DNA of 59,347 nt from an uncultured Oscillospiraceae bacterium (GCA_910589395.1 CAJUTL010000014.1:10003-69349); one strand, 5' to 3'. Shown: positions 7,535 to 15,873, counted from the first letter of the stretch. The notes: a model not told the origin generated them from the letters alone. Translations and numbers: made by a program.

Positions 7535-8248
7535 TCAAAGCGGGTGCTTTGTAATGGTTCCCCCATGGCGGGGATAGCCCTTTGGGGTAAAGGCCTTTTT
7601 CTGAATGGAGAGAATCTTGCGTTCTCCCGCTTCCGGCAGAAAAAGGGAAAAAACCTCCACGTCTGTGCCACCCAAAAGCTCCAGGGCATGGCTCGCCTGT
7701 TCCAGCTCCTCTTCGGCGCCGGGCCCCTTCATAGCCAGAAAATGGCCCTTCATTTTGACAAGGGGCAGGCAGTATTCGCACAAAACATTCAGGGGCGCTA
7801 CCGCCCTGGCCGTGACGATATCATAGCTTTCCCGCATTTTGTGATCCAGTCCGGCCTCCTCCGCGCGCTTGTGGACCCTTTTGGCTTCGAGACCCAAGGC
7901 AGAACAGACCTCCCCCAAAAACACCAGGCGCTTATTGAGCCCGTCCAAAAGCGTAAGCTCCAGATCGGGCCGCATGATCTTCAAGGGGATCCCCGGAAAG
8001 CCGGCCCCGGTGCCCACGTCGATCAGCTTTGCCCCCTGCTTGATCCTGCAATGGGAAAGCAGGGTAAGGCTGTCGAGAAAATGCTTTTCCACCACCTCGG
8101 CGGGGTCGGTAATGGCGGTGAGGTTGATTTTTTCGTTCCAGGAAAGCAGCAGCTCCAAATAGATTTGAAACTGCTCTGCCTGGCTGGGGGAAACCTTGAT
8201 TCCCAGCGCCTTTGCTCCGGCGATAAGCTCCACTTTGTGATCTGTCAT
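7535..8248 (-). CDS. rsmG: 16S rRNA (guanine-N7) methyltransferase RsmG
   Basis: 237 residues. It methylates N7 of G527 (E. coli numbering) in 16S rRNA. The SAM-binding glycine loop DVGTGAGFPGIPL lies at about residues 73-85. LDGLNKRLVFL and VTARAVAPL are further family blocks. The ATGA overlap with the end of mnmG and a GGAGG site inside the mnmG 3' end indicate translational coupling. Loss of this enzyme gives low-level streptomycin resistance in other bacteria (family knowledge). Confidence 0.95.
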   Translation of the reverse strand: MTDHKVELIAGAKALGIKVSPSQAEQFQIYLELLLSWNEKINLTAITDPAEVVEKHFLDSLTLLSHCRIKQGAKLIDVGTGAGFPGIPLKIMRPDLELTLLDGLNKRLVFLGEVCSALGLEAKRVHKRAEEAGLDHKMRESYDIVTARAVAPLNVLCEYCLPLVKMKGHFLAMKGPGAEEELEQASHALELLGGTDVEVFSLFLPEAGERKILSIQKKAFTPKGYPRHGGTITKHPL

Positions 8249-10134
8249 AGAGATCCCTCCTTGTTCTGCTCCGTGCCGTGAGCGGCAAGCCAGATCAGCA
8301 GCACGGAAATATCCGCCGGGCTCACCCCGGAGATCCTGCCGGCCTGCCCCACGTTTTCAGGGCGCACTTTATCAAGCTTTTCCATGGCCTCCAGCCGCAG
8401 CCCGGTGATCTTTTTGTAATCGATACCGGGAGGCAGGAGCTTTTTTTCCACCCTTCGCATTTCATCAATATCCGCGGTCTGCCGCCGGATATAGCCCTCA
8501 TACTTGAGGCTGATCTCCACGCTTTCCAGTACCGCCTGGGGAAGCTCCGGCCGGGTGCTGTCGATTTCCCGCAGGGCCTCATAGGTGATCTGCGGGCGGC
8601 GAAGCAGGTCGCACAGCCTTACTCCTGTGGTCACGGGAGATGTTTCATGTGAAACAAGGATCTCGTTCAGCTCATCGGAAGGCGGAAAAACGGTGGAATT
8701 TACCCGTTTCCCTTCCTCCCGGATCAGCTCCTGCTTTGTGAGAAACTTCCCCCAGCGGCTGTCGGAGATCAGGCCCAGCTTCCGGCCCAGGGGGGTTAGC
8801 CTTTCATCGGCATTGTCCTGCCGGAGCACCAGGCGGTATTCGGAGCGGGAGGTCATCATACGGTAAGGGTCGCTTACTCCCTTTGTGATCAGGTCGTCGA
8901 TCAGGGTACCGATATAGGAGCTGGCCCTATCCAGCACAAACCTTTCCTTCCCCAAAGCCCTGTGGGCGGCGTTGATTCCGGCGATCAGGCCCTGGGCCGC
9001 GGCCTCCTCATAGCCGGAGCTTCCATTAAACTGCCCCGCGCCGTAAAGGCCCGGCAGGTCCCGAAACTCCAGGGAGGCGTCCAGCTGCAGGGGATCGCAG
9101 CAATCGTATTCAATGGCATAGGCGCTGCGCATGATCTGGGCATGCTCCAGCCCCTTGATAGTATGGTAAAAGGCAACCTGCACGTCCTCCGGCAGAGAAG
9201 AGCTCATGCCCTGCAAATACATTTCCTCCGTATGCAGGCCGCAGGGCTCAATAAAAAGCTGGTGCCGGGGCTTTTCGGGAAACCGCACCACCTTGTCTTC
9301 GATGCTGGGGCAGTATCTTGGCCCCACCCCGGAGATTTGGCCGGAATACAGGGGAGAACGGTGAATGTTCTCCAAAATCACCTTTTTCGTTTCGTCATTG
9401 GTCCAGCTCACATGGCAGACGGTTTTATTTTTTACCGTGCCCTCCGTATCATAGGAAAAAGGAATGGGAGGCTCGTCTCCCTCCTGCACCTCCAGGTCTG
9501 AAAAATCGATGGAGGAGCGGAGCACCCTGGCGGGGGTGCCGGTCTTAAACCTGCGCAGGGAAATTCCCAGCTCCCGCAGGGAATCGGGCAGAAAGGCGGA
9601 AGGGAACATGCCGTCCGGCCCGCTTTCATAGGAAACGCCCCCCACAAAAACGCGCCCGCCCAAAAAGGTCCCGGTAGCAAGGATCACCGCCTTTGCGGTA
9701 AACACAGCACCTAGCCTGGTGGTAGCATACCACAGGCCGTTTTCCGTTTTCAGGGAAACCACCTCGGCCTGGCGAAGCTCCAAGTTTTCACAGGTCTCCA
9801 GGCAGTGCTTCATGGTTTGGGAATACAGCGTTCTGTCGATCTGTACCCGCAGAGAATGAACGGCGGGACCCTTTCCAAGGTTCAGCATTCTGCTTTGCAG
9901 GGTGCAGGCGTCCGCTGCCCGTCCCATTTCCCCGCCCAGGGCGTCGATCTCCCGAACAAGGTGCCCCTTGGCCGTGCCGCCGATACTGGGATTACAGGGG
10001 CAGTTCCCCACAGCGTCCAGATTGATGGTGAACACCGCCGTTCTGCACCCCAGCCGGGCGGCGGCCAGACCTGCCTCAATGCCGGCATGTCCCGCGCCGA
10101 TCACCGCCACATCTAATTTCCCAGCGTCATACAT
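8245..10134 (-). CDS. mnmG: tRNA uridine-5-carboxymethylaminomethyl modification enzyme MnmG (GidA)
   Basis: 629 residues. With MnmE it makes the cmnm5 group on wobble U34 of tRNAs, using FAD, glycine and a methylene-folate. The FAD dinucleotide motif VIGAGHAGIEAGLAAARLG is at residues 10-28. The signature GNCPCNPSIGGTAKGHLVRE is complete. The C-terminal helical MnmE/tRNA contact region ends in RISGVSPADISVLLIWL. The gene contains a parS-like 16-mer at 8641-8656, encoding Val-Ser-His-Glu-Thr in a C-terminal segment. Confidence 0.96.
   Translation of the reverse strand: MYDAGKLDVAVIGAGHAGIEAGLAAARLGCRTAVFTINLDAVGNCPCNPSIGGTAKGHLVREIDALGGEMGRAADACTLQSRMLNLGKGPAVHSLRVQIDRTLYSQTMKHCLETCENLELRQAEVVSLKTENGLWYATTRLGAVFTAKAVILATGTFLGGRVFVGGVSYESGPDGMFPSAFLPDSLRELGISLRRFKTGTPARVLRSSIDFSDLEVQEGDEPPIPFSYDTEGTVKNKTVCHVSWTNDETKKVILENIHRSPLYSGQISGVGPRYCPSIEDKVVRFPEKPRHQLFIEPCGLHTEEMYLQGMSSSLPEDVQVAFYHTIKGLEHAQIMRSAYAIEYDCCDPLQLDASLEFRDLPGLYGAGQFNGSSGYEEAAAQGLIAGINAAHRALGKERFVLDRASSYIGTLIDDLITKGVSDPYRMMTSRSEYRLVLRQDNADERLTPLGRKLGLISDSRWGKFLTKQELIREEGKRVNSTVFPPSDELNEILVSHETSPVTTGVRLCDLLRRPQITYEALREIDSTRPELPQAVLESVEISLKYEGYIRRQTADIDEMRRVEKKLLPPGIDYKKITGLRLEAMEKLDKVRPENVGQAGRISGVSPADISVLLIWLAAHGTEQNKEGSL
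8641..8656. promoter_or_regulatory. parS centromere site inside mnmG
   Basis: TGTTTCATGTGAAACA is identical to the intergenic site at 3793-3808 and one base from the classical consensus. It is translated in mnmG as VSHET. Because it is exactly the same 16-mer within 5 kb of parB, it is likely a real ParB loading site. Confidence 0.8.
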
Positions 10135-10165
10135 GACCTTTCCCCCTTGTAATCAAAACACAGCT

Positions 10166-10987
10166 TCACTCTTCACGCCCCGTTTCCCTTTTCAGGATCC
10201 AGCGGGCCACCGCGTCTTCCTCGTTGCTGCCGATCACCGCTGTGGCGGCATGCTTCAGCTTTTCCGCGGCATTGGAAACGGCATAGGCTTCATCGGCGGC
10301 CCCAAACAGATCCAGGTCGTTTTCCCCATCGCCGAACGCCACCAGCCGATCCGCCTTCAGCTTCTCCTTCAGCTGAGAAGCTGCATTAGCCTTGGAGGCG
10401 CCTTGCGGAATGATCTCAAAAAAACAGTCCCCGCTGTAAAGCTCCGTCTGTAAAAAGCAGTGAAACTGTTCCCGATACCGCTCATAAAGAGGCCGCAGCT
10501 TTTCCTCCTCGTCAATACAGGTAAAGTAAAAAGCTTCCCCCTCCAAAAGCTGTTCCCATTGGGAAACTGGACGGTCCCGGGGATCCGGTTTCCTGGAATC
10601 GAGAAACGCCCGGGTTTTCTCATTGATCTCCTGCCGCAAATAAGAAAAATGCTCCTGCCCGTCATAGGTGTAAACAATGGGGGAAATCCCGTTTTCCAGC
10701 AGGGCCTTCAAAAGCTCTTCCGCTTCCCACCTCGTGAAAAAATAAGAAAGCAGCAGCTCTCCCGAGCTGTTGTCACGCACCAGCGTCCCGTTATAGGTGA
10801 TCAGTGGGATCCGGGCCGTAAGCCCGGAGGTGGCCCTGGAGGCGGTAAGGTAAGAACGGGCCGTGGCATAGGAAAAAAGCATGCCCCGCTCCGTCAGCTC
10901 ATTGATCACCCGATTGGTAAAGGGGGAAGTCCTGACATCCCCCCGCAGCAGCGTGCCGTCCAAATCAGAAACATACAGCGTTTTCAT
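10166..10987 (-). CDS. Cof-type HAD-superfamily phosphatase
   Basis: 273 residues from ATG 10987, which follows GGGGGGAGAC. The HAD nucleophile motif DLDGTLL sits at residues 7-13, motif II is in LITYNGTLV, and motif III/IV is in LVAFGDGENDLDLF. A type IIB cap is inserted between motifs II and III, as in the Cof/YkrA group that dephosphorylates sugar phosphates or flavin precursors. It lies between mnmE and mnmG, which are adjacent in many Firmicutes, so it is an insertion into that pair. The substrate is not predictable. Confidence 0.88.
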   Translation of the reverse strand: MKTLYVSDLDGTLLRGDVRTSPFTNRVINELTERGMLFSYATARSYLTASRATSGLTARIPLITYNGTLVRDNSSGELLLSYFFTRWEAEELLKALLENGISPIVYTYDGQEHFSYLRQEINEKTRAFLDSRKPDPRDRPVSQWEQLLEGEAFYFTCIDEEEKLRPLYERYREQFHCFLQTELYSGDCFFEIIPQGASKANAASQLKEKLKADRLVAFGDGENDLDLFGAADEAYAVSNAAEKLKHAATAVIGSNEEDAVARWILKRETGREE

Positions 10988-11049
10988 GTCTCCCCCCAAA
11001 AAAGCATCAATGCCCTGCCCTTCCATTGCTCGGCATTCAGTATCAAAAG

Positions 11050-11087
11050 CCCTTCTCTAACAACTAACTACTAATAACTAACAACTA
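11050..11087 (-). repeat. AGTTGTTAG element (family D) starting at the mnmE stop codon
   Basis: The minus strand reads TAGTTGTTAGTTATTAGTAG then TTAGTTGTTAGAGAAGGGC. Its first three bases are the mnmE stop codon. Compare gyrB (23585) and nrnA (57991). Confidence 0.5.
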
Positions 11088-12458
11088 CTTCCCTACGCAA
11101 AACTCCTCAAACACCCGGTCGATGATCTCCTCGGAAACGGTTTCTCCCGTCAGAGAATACAGGGCGGAAAGGGCGTTTTCAATACAGACGGTGGCGGCGT
11201 CCAGCGTAAGGCCGCCCCGAAGCGCCCGCTCCGCTTCTTTCACAGCCTCCAGGGCCTGAAGCACGTCGCTTCTCTGGCGCTGGGTAAAGAGAACTCCCTC
11301 GGAAGGGGCAAAGTCCTTTGCGCCCAAGAGCTCGGAAACCTTTTCCTCCAATGCCCCCAGTCCCTGGCCGGACAAAGCGGAGAAGGGAAGAAGATGAGGA
11401 AAGGCCTCTTCCAGCCTTTTACTGTCCAAGGTACGCGGAAGATCGGATTTATTGATCAAGAGGATCGTCCTGTCGGGAGGAAGCTCCAAAGCCCAGGAAA
11501 GCTCCTCCTGAGAAAGCTCCTGAGAGGCATCGAACACCGCCAGGATCAGCTGGGCGCTTTTCAGCCGCTCCCTGGCCGCCTGGACGCCAATGGTCTCTAC
11601 CGGGTCGTCCGTTTCCCGCAGCCCGGCGGTGTCCGCCAGGCGCAGGGGGATCCCTCCCAGCTGTACCGTTTCCTCCACGATATCCCGGGTGGTTCCGGCA
11701 TATTCCGTCACGATGGAACGCTGCTGTCCGGAAAGCAGATTCATCAGGGTGGATTTTCCCGCGTTGGGCCGGCCGGCGATCACAGTATCCACGCCCTCCC
11801 GGAAAATTTTCCCCCGGTCGAAGGTATCGTCCAGCGCGGAAAGCTTCTCTATGATCTCAGAAAGTCTCTGAAGAAGTTCCGTTTCCTCCAGGGCGGGTAC
11901 GTCCTCTTCCGGAAAATCGGCCCAGGCCGCCAGATGGGCGGCAAGCTCCGCCAGAGAATCCCGCACGGCGGCCACTTTTTTGGAAAGCGCGCCGCTGCTT
12001 CCCGCCTGGGCGGCCCGGGCGGCCTGCTCGCCGTTTGCCCCAATGAGCCGCATCACCGCCTCCGCCTGGGTCAGATCCAGCTTTCCATGAAGAAATGCCC
12101 GGCGGGTAAATTCCCCCGGCCCGGCGGGAGCGGCGCCGGCGCGAAGGATCACTTGGAGCAGCCGCTCGGTCACATACAGGCCTCCGTGGCAGGAAAGCTC
12201 CACCACGTCCTCACCGGTATAGCTTTTTGGCGCTGAAAATACCAAAGCCACCACATCGTCCAGCTTTTCGCCGTTTGGAAGAAAGGCCCCGCCCAGCTGG
12301 GCGGTATACCCTGCCATTTCGGAAATTTTCTTCCCGCTTTTTCCACGAAAGACCTGGTCCGCCACAGCCTTGGCGTCTTTGCCGGAGATCCGCACGATCC
12401 CAATGCCGCCCGGCGCAAACCCGGTGGAGATCGCCGCAATGGTTTTTTCCCCCTGCAT
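11085..12458 (-). CDS. mnmE: tRNA modification GTPase MnmE (TrmE)
   Basis: 457 residues. A potassium-dependent, dimerising GTPase that acts with MnmG on U34 of tRNA. The order is an N-terminal folate-binding domain (residues 1-120), a helical domain, and an inserted G domain with G1 GRPNAGKST at 229-237, G3 DTAGL and G4 NKSD. The C-terminus ends FCVGK, the usual C(I/V)GK with the catalytic cysteine. ATG 12458 has GGGGGAAGG upstream. The stop codon TAG is the start of a family D repeat. Confidence 0.96.
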   Translation of the reverse strand: MQGEKTIAAISTGFAPGGIGIVRISGKDAKAVADQVFRGKSGKKISEMAGYTAQLGGAFLPNGEKLDDVVALVFSAPKSYTGEDVVELSCHGGLYVTERLLQVILRAGAAPAGPGEFTRRAFLHGKLDLTQAEAVMRLIGANGEQAARAAQAGSSGALSKKVAAVRDSLAELAAHLAAWADFPEEDVPALEETELLQRLSEIIEKLSALDDTFDRGKIFREGVDTVIAGRPNAGKSTLMNLLSGQQRSIVTEYAGTTRDIVEETVQLGGIPLRLADTAGLRETDDPVETIGVQAARERLKSAQLILAVFDASQELSQEELSWALELPPDRTILLINKSDLPRTLDSKRLEEAFPHLLPFSALSGQGLGALEEKVSELLGAKDFAPSEGVLFTQRQRSDVLQALEAVKEAERALRGGLTLDAATVCIENALSALYSLTGETVSEEIIDRVFEEFCVGK

Positions 12459-12552
12459 ATGCCCTTCCCCCTCTTTCTATCCTCTGCCCTCAGCTTTCGG
12501 CTGTTGCAGGGTATTTTTTCGCAAACGGACGCTTCCCACGGTCAGTGTTCAG

Positions 12553-12583
12553 TAAAAAAGGGGCCGCCTTTTCAGGCCGCCCC
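12553..12583 (-). terminator. Rho-independent terminator downstream of jag
   Basis: On the minus strand the GC-rich stem GGGGCGGCCT/AGGCGGCCCC with a GAAA loop is followed by TTTTTT. It lies between jag and mnmE, so it ends the rpmH-jag transcript and implies that mnmE has its own promoter. Confidence 0.85.
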
Positions 12584-12642
12584 AAAGCTGCTCTATCGAC
12601 CCGAGGGAAAAACAGGTCTCAGAACCGATGCTTACAATCGAG

Positions 12643-12678
12643 AAACACCAACAAAAACAGATTTTTTGGTGTTCTCCA
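12643..12678 (-). other. Inverted repeat 3' of jag
   Basis: On the minus strand GAGAACACCAA and TTGGTGTTTCTC flank a 13-nt loop rich in A and T, about 20 nt past the jag stop. No T run follows. It may be an RNA-stabilising or processing hairpin ahead of the terminator at 12553-12583. Confidence 0.4.
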
Positions 12679-12695
12679 GCTGTAAATTCAGGTTC

Positions 12696-13520
12696 TTATT
12701 TATTGATCTCGATCTTTCCGTAAATGGGCATATCAGGGGCGTCGGATTTCGGCCCCTCCGCCCTGGGCGTATTGTTCGCCGAAGAGCCGCTTCTGCCGCG
12801 GTCCCGGCCGCCGCCCCTGCGGTTATCATAGCCGCCTCTGCCGCCGCGCCGGTCGTTTCTCCGGTTATCATAGCGCTGAGGCCGCTCGCCGCCCTCCGGG
12901 CCGATGACCACATGGCGGTTCATATCTGTTCCCTCGCTCCAGGATTTTGCGCCCTCCACCGTCTGTACAGCGGTGTGAATGATCCTGCGCTCATAGGGGT
13001 TCATGGGCTCTAAGGAAGAATTCCTTCCGTATTTTACGGCACGAAGCGCCATGCGCTTGCCCAAAGCCTCCAAGGTTTCCTTCCGCTTTTCCCGATAATT
13101 TCCCACGTCCAGAGTAATGCGGTAATAGGATTCTTCCACATGGTTTGCCACCAGGGAAGCAAGATACTGCAAAGAATCCAGAGTCTCTCCCCGGTGCCCG
13201 ATCACAAAGCCGATATCCTCTCCGCTGAGGCTCAAGGCCGCGCCGGCTTCCTCCCTGCTGATCTCCACCTGCACATCGGAGAGACCCATTTCCCGCAGCA
13301 CGGCCTTCAGATATTCTGCAGCCATTTCGGCGGGATCGCTGTGAGTTTCAATATACGCCCTTACCTTGGCGGGACTTCCGCCAAACAGACCAAAGGTTTT
13401 TTTGGTGGGCATTTCCAAAATTTCAAATTCCGCCTCGGTGGTATCCACGCCCAGCTCCCGGCAGGCGTTGGCAAACGCCACTTCCACCGTTGCGCCCTGG
13501 GCCACAGCTTCTTTTATCAT
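12696..13520 (-). CDS. jag: RNA-binding protein KhpB/Jag (SpoIIIJ-associated)
   Basis: 274 residues. Domains are Jag_N (residues 1-52, with KKTFGLFGGSPAKV), a KH domain (about 75-150, with the GxxG loop GHRG at 108-111) and R3H (about 150-200, NPYERRIIHTAV at 174-185). KhpB partners KhpA as an RNA chaperone linked to cell division and elongation in Firmicutes. The normal C-terminus is extended by about 70 residues of low complexity rich in Arg and Gly (residues 207-245), which most homologues lack. It sits immediately downstream of yidC, the standard arrangement. Confidence 0.92.
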   Translation of the reverse strand: MIKEAVAQGATVEVAFANACRELGVDTTEAEFEILEMPTKKTFGLFGGSPAKVRAYIETHSDPAEMAAEYLKAVLREMGLSDVQVEISREEAGAALSLSGEDIGFVIGHRGETLDSLQYLASLVANHVEESYYRITLDVGNYREKRKETLEALGKRMALRAVKYGRNSSLEPMNPYERRIIHTAVQTVEGAKSWSEGTDMNRHVVIGPEGGERPQRYDNRRNDRRGGRGGYDNRRGGGRDRGRSGSSANNTPRAEGPKSDAPDMPIYGKIEINK

Positions 13521-13541
13521 AACCGTTTTTCTTCCTTTCCG

Positions 13542-14615
13542 TTACTTTTTGGTTCCTATATAAGCGCTCGAGTCATTTCCGCCCGAACCGCCTTTTTTCT
13601 TTTTTGAAGCCTGCTTTTGCTGCTTTCCTCCGTCCTTTTCCTGCTTTTTCTGAGTACCGGCGGCCAGTCTGTCCGCAATCTGCTTTTGTGCCTCCGCGGA
13701 AAGAGGGCGCACATTCGCCTCCGCCAGCTCCAGGGTAACGGCCCGCTGCGCTTCCGTCATGGCGGTCATATGCGCGGCGCTGAAATATTTATTGGTCACA
13801 ACGCTTTGCGCCCAGCTGGTCAAGGAAGAGATGATCCAGTAAAAACCAACGGCCGCAGGCATGGTATAGGCCCAGTACAGGCTGATCAACGGAAACACAC
13901 AGGTCATCACCAGCATGCACCCCATGGGGTTTTGTCCGGTGGTTTTCTTTTGATAGAGCATGGTATATACCTGGAAAGCCACGCTGCTGACCAGGGAAAG
14001 CACGGGGATCAGCCACAGAAAGGTGCTGAACGCGGCGCCCTGAGGCGTGGAGAGCAGATCCAGGCCGAGAAATTTAAAACCCTTGGAAAAATCCTCGATC
14101 TTCGCGATATCCCCAGCGGAAAACATGGTCAGGTTATCCCGCAGGGCGCTGAAATTTCGAATGATCTGAAGCTCTGAATAAATACCGCCTGTGGAAACCA
14201 TGCCGGGGATCTTGGAGATGTATTCCGTGGCCTTGTTTACCGTATCGGAAGCGATATGCAGCGTATTGGACAGCGGCATGATCACGGAATAGTAAATACC
14301 CAGCATGATCGGAAAAGGCAAAAGGGTGGTCAAACAGCCGTTTGTGGGGCTTACCCCTTCCTTTTCATAGAGCTTCATCAGCTCGTCATTATACTTCTGC
14401 TTGTTATTTGCGTATTTCTTTTGCAGCTCCTTCTGCTTTTCCTGAAGCTTGCTTTGAGAGGCCATGCTTCGCTGCTGCTTCAAGGAGGTGGGGAAAAGAG
14501 CCAGTTTCAGAATAATAGTAAATAGAATAATGGCAACGCCGTAGTTTCTGAATATGGTATACAGAAACCACAGGAGATACCCGAGAATACTTCCGAAAAA
14601 ATTAAATATTGCCAT
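13542..14615 (-). CDS. yidC: Membrane protein insertase YidC (SpoIIIJ/Oxa1 family)
   Basis: 357 residues. It inserts and folds membrane proteins alone or with SecYEG. The first transmembrane segment (about residues 5-35) leads into the YidC/Oxa1 core. The conserved cytoplasmic hairpin is SMASQSKLQEKQKELQKKYA. Further TM segments are around LLPFPIMLGIYYSVIMPL and in the last third (FSTFLWLIPVLSLVSSVAF). The lysine-rich tail KQQKQASKKKKGG matches ribosome-binding tails of the family. No lipobox is seen, unlike Bacillus SpoIIIJ. AGGAG precedes the ATG. Confidence 0.95.
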   Translation of the reverse strand: MAIFNFFGSILGYLLWFLYTIFRNYGVAIILFTIILKLALFPTSLKQQRSMASQSKLQEKQKELQKKYANNKQKYNDELMKLYEKEGVSPTNGCLTTLLPFPIMLGIYYSVIMPLSNTLHIASDTVNKATEYISKIPGMVSTGGIYSELQIIRNFSALRDNLTMFSAGDIAKIEDFSKGFKFLGLDLLSTPQGAAFSTFLWLIPVLSLVSSVAFQVYTMLYQKKTTGQNPMGCMLVMTCVFPLISLYWAYTMPAAVGFYWIISSLTSWAQSVVTNKYFSAAHMTAMTEAQRAVTLELAEANVRPLSAEAQKQIADRLAAGTQKKQEKDGGKQQKQASKKKKGGSGGNDSSAYIGTKK

Positions 14616-14638
14616 GGTAACGCAACGGCTCCTCTGTT

Positions 14639-14875
14639 TCAGCTTCCCAGCTTTTTTTCTTTTTTCTCCGGCACCGGGTCATATCCGCCCCGGCTCCAGG
14701 GATTACACCGTAAAATACGCCATATGGTAAGAAGGCTGCCCTTTAAGGCCCCAAAGCGTTCAATGGCCTCTATCCCATATTGAGAGCAGGTAGGAATATA
14801 CTTACAGGAGGCAGCGGTTCGGGAAGAGATCGCGGAGCGATAAAACCTGATCAAGCCGATCAAAATCCGCTTCAC
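14639..14875 (-). CDS. yidD: Membrane protein insertion efficiency factor YidD
   Basis: 78 residues. The YidD signature is complete: LIRFYRSAISSRTAASCKYI, PTCSQYGIEAIERFG and CNPWSRGGYDPVP. It is a small amphipathic membrane-associated protein that assists YidC. The ATG overlaps the rnpA stop codon (ATGA) and yidC follows after 23 nt, so rnpA-yidD-yidC are translationally linked. Confidence 0.96.
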   Translation of the reverse strand: MKRILIGLIRFYRSAISSRTAASCKYIPTCSQYGIEAIERFGALKGSLLTIWRILRCNPWSRGGYDPVPEKKEKKLGS

Positions 14876-15243
14876 CGCATGTCCCTTTCCTTCTTTTCCG
14901 TTTTCGGGCGTTTTAATACCCCCGCAGCGGAAAGCTGTTTTTCCAGCTGCCTTTTTACTTCCGTGCTCTTTTTATGAGGGGTTTTCCCTCTGGCCACGAA
15001 AACAAGGTCACAGCCCGGCAAAATTTCCGGAAAAAGCTGTCGAAACGCTTCTTTGATCACCCTTCTGGAACGGTTTCTCATCACGGCGTTTCCGATTTTT
15101 TTACTGGTGGTGATCCCCACTCTGGTGATCCCCAGCCGGTTCTTTCTCACATAGGTCACCGCAAGGGGACCTACAAAGCTTTTTCCTTTCATATATGCCT
15201 GCCGAAAGTCGCTGTTTCTGCATAAAGATACCATTTTTTCCAT
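14872..15243 (-). CDS. rnpA: Ribonuclease P protein component
   Basis: 123 residues from ATG 15243. It is the protein subunit of RNase P, which trims the 5' leader of pre-tRNAs. The RNR signature is present in NAVMRNRSRRVIKEAFRQL, and FVARGKTPHKKSTEVKRQLE is the usual C-terminal block. An in-frame start 51 nt upstream would add a hydrophobic stretch atypical of the family, so the internal ATG is preferred; the ribosome site there (GGGAG) is rather distant. The RNA subunit gene rnpB is not in this window. Confidence 0.93.
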   Translation of the reverse strand: MEKMVSLCRNSDFRQAYMKGKSFVGPLAVTYVRKNRLGITRVGITTSKKIGNAVMRNRSRRVIKEAFRQLFPEILPGCDLVFVARGKTPHKKSTEVKRQLEKQLSAAGVLKRPKTEKKERDMR

Positions 15244-15330
15244 GCTGGACCGCACTCCCGGTATATCCACCAACTCTAAAAAAATACAAAACAAAGAAAG
15301 GCCACGCGAGGTGACCTTTGAAGCGCCTTT

Positions 15331-15465
15331 TTAGTAAGAAAGGCGCGCTCTGCCTTTTGCTCTGCGGCGTGCAAGTACCTTGCGTCCGTTACGATCGGAC
15401 ATTCTTTTCCGGAACCCATGCTCCTTCTTTCTGTGGAGCTTCTTCGGCTGATAGGTTCTCAACAT
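15331..15465 (-). CDS. rpmH: 50S ribosomal protein L34
   Basis: 44 residues with the full L34 pattern: MLRTYQPKKLHRKKEHGFRK, then RMSDRNGRKVLARRRAKGRA and RLSY. The start is fixed by an AGGAGGG site 7-8 nt upstream. It is the first gene of the leftward rpmH-rnpA-yidD-yidC-jag operon and is driven by the promoter at 15532-15561. A reading frame extends upstream to 15669 but overlaps that promoter, so it is not real. Confidence 0.97.
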   Translation of the reverse strand: MLRTYQPKKLHRKKEHGFRKRMSDRNGRKVLARRRAKGRARLSY

Positions 15466-15480
15466 ACCAAAAACCCTCCT

Positions 15481-15499
15481 TTCGGGCTGCTTTCCCGAA
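15481..15499 (-). promoter_or_regulatory. Leader hairpin before the rpmH ribosome site
   Basis: TTCGGG and CCCGAA flank a 7-nt loop in the rpmH 5' UTR, immediately upstream of AGGAGGG. It could influence L34 translation or mRNA stability. No regulator is evident. Confidence 0.4.
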
Positions 15500-15531
15500 G
15501 GCAATATGATCCTGATGCCTTGCGATTTAGT

Positions 15532-15561
15532 ATTATACCGTAACTCTGCCGCCTCTGTCAA
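15532..15561 (-). promoter_or_regulatory. Sigma-A promoter of rpmH operon
   Basis: On the minus strand a perfect -35 TTGACA (15556-15561) and perfect -10 TATAAT (15532-15537) are separated by 18 nt. The predicted transcript starts about 60 nt upstream of rpmH. Confidence 0.9.
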
Positions 15562-15657
15562 CAAAATTTTTTCTTCTCTTTCCCGAAAAAAAGAGCCATT
15601 CTTTTCTTTCCAAATTTCTTTTTTCCAAAAATCTAATATCAGTAGCGCTTTAGAAAT

Positions 15658-15686
15658 GTAAAAACACAATCCATTGTGTTTTTTAC
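15658..15686. other. 13-bp inverted repeat in the origin region
   Basis: GTAAAAACACAAT and ATTGTGTTTTTTAC flank CC, with a one-base bulge. The A and T runs on both sides give it the shape of a bidirectional terminator. It sits between the divergent rpmH and dnaA promoters and could insulate them or act in origin architecture (inference). Confidence 0.5.
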
Positions 15687-15756
15687 CAGATCCTGCTTTT
15701 TCTATATTTTCCAGAAAAAAATTTTGAAATTTTGTAGTGCAAAACCCTCCTATTTA

Positions 15757-15765
15757 TGTTATACT
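15757..15765 (+). promoter_or_regulatory. Extended -10 promoter for dnaA
   Basis: TGTTATACT provides a TGn extension and the -10 TATACT at 15760-15765. No good -35 occurs at 16-18 nt. It would give a dnaA leader of roughly 100 nt. Confidence 0.5.
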
Positions 15766-15873
15766 TCTATTTGTATATCGGCATTTTTCTTTCCTTTTTT
15801 TGAAAGCCCCGCCCTATGGAAAGAGTACAGACCGAAAATACCGAATTGAAACTGTTTTCTGGAGGGAGCCGCC

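Larger units (their letters stand above)
15562..15873. other. AT-rich origin-proximal region upstream of dnaA
   Basis: The divergent rpmH-dnaA gap is the usual first half of a Firmicutes oriC. It is very AT-rich, with long A and T runs at about 15567-15610 and 15700-15735, and holds the hairpin at 15658-15686 and the dnaA promoter. I could not find a good TTATCCACA DnaA box in this half; the degenerate boxes lie on the other side of dnaA. Confidence 0.55.

Noticed and set aside
15466..15669. N-terminal extension of L34
   Set aside because: It covers a perfect promoter, and L34 starts at MLRTYQP with a strong ribosome site.
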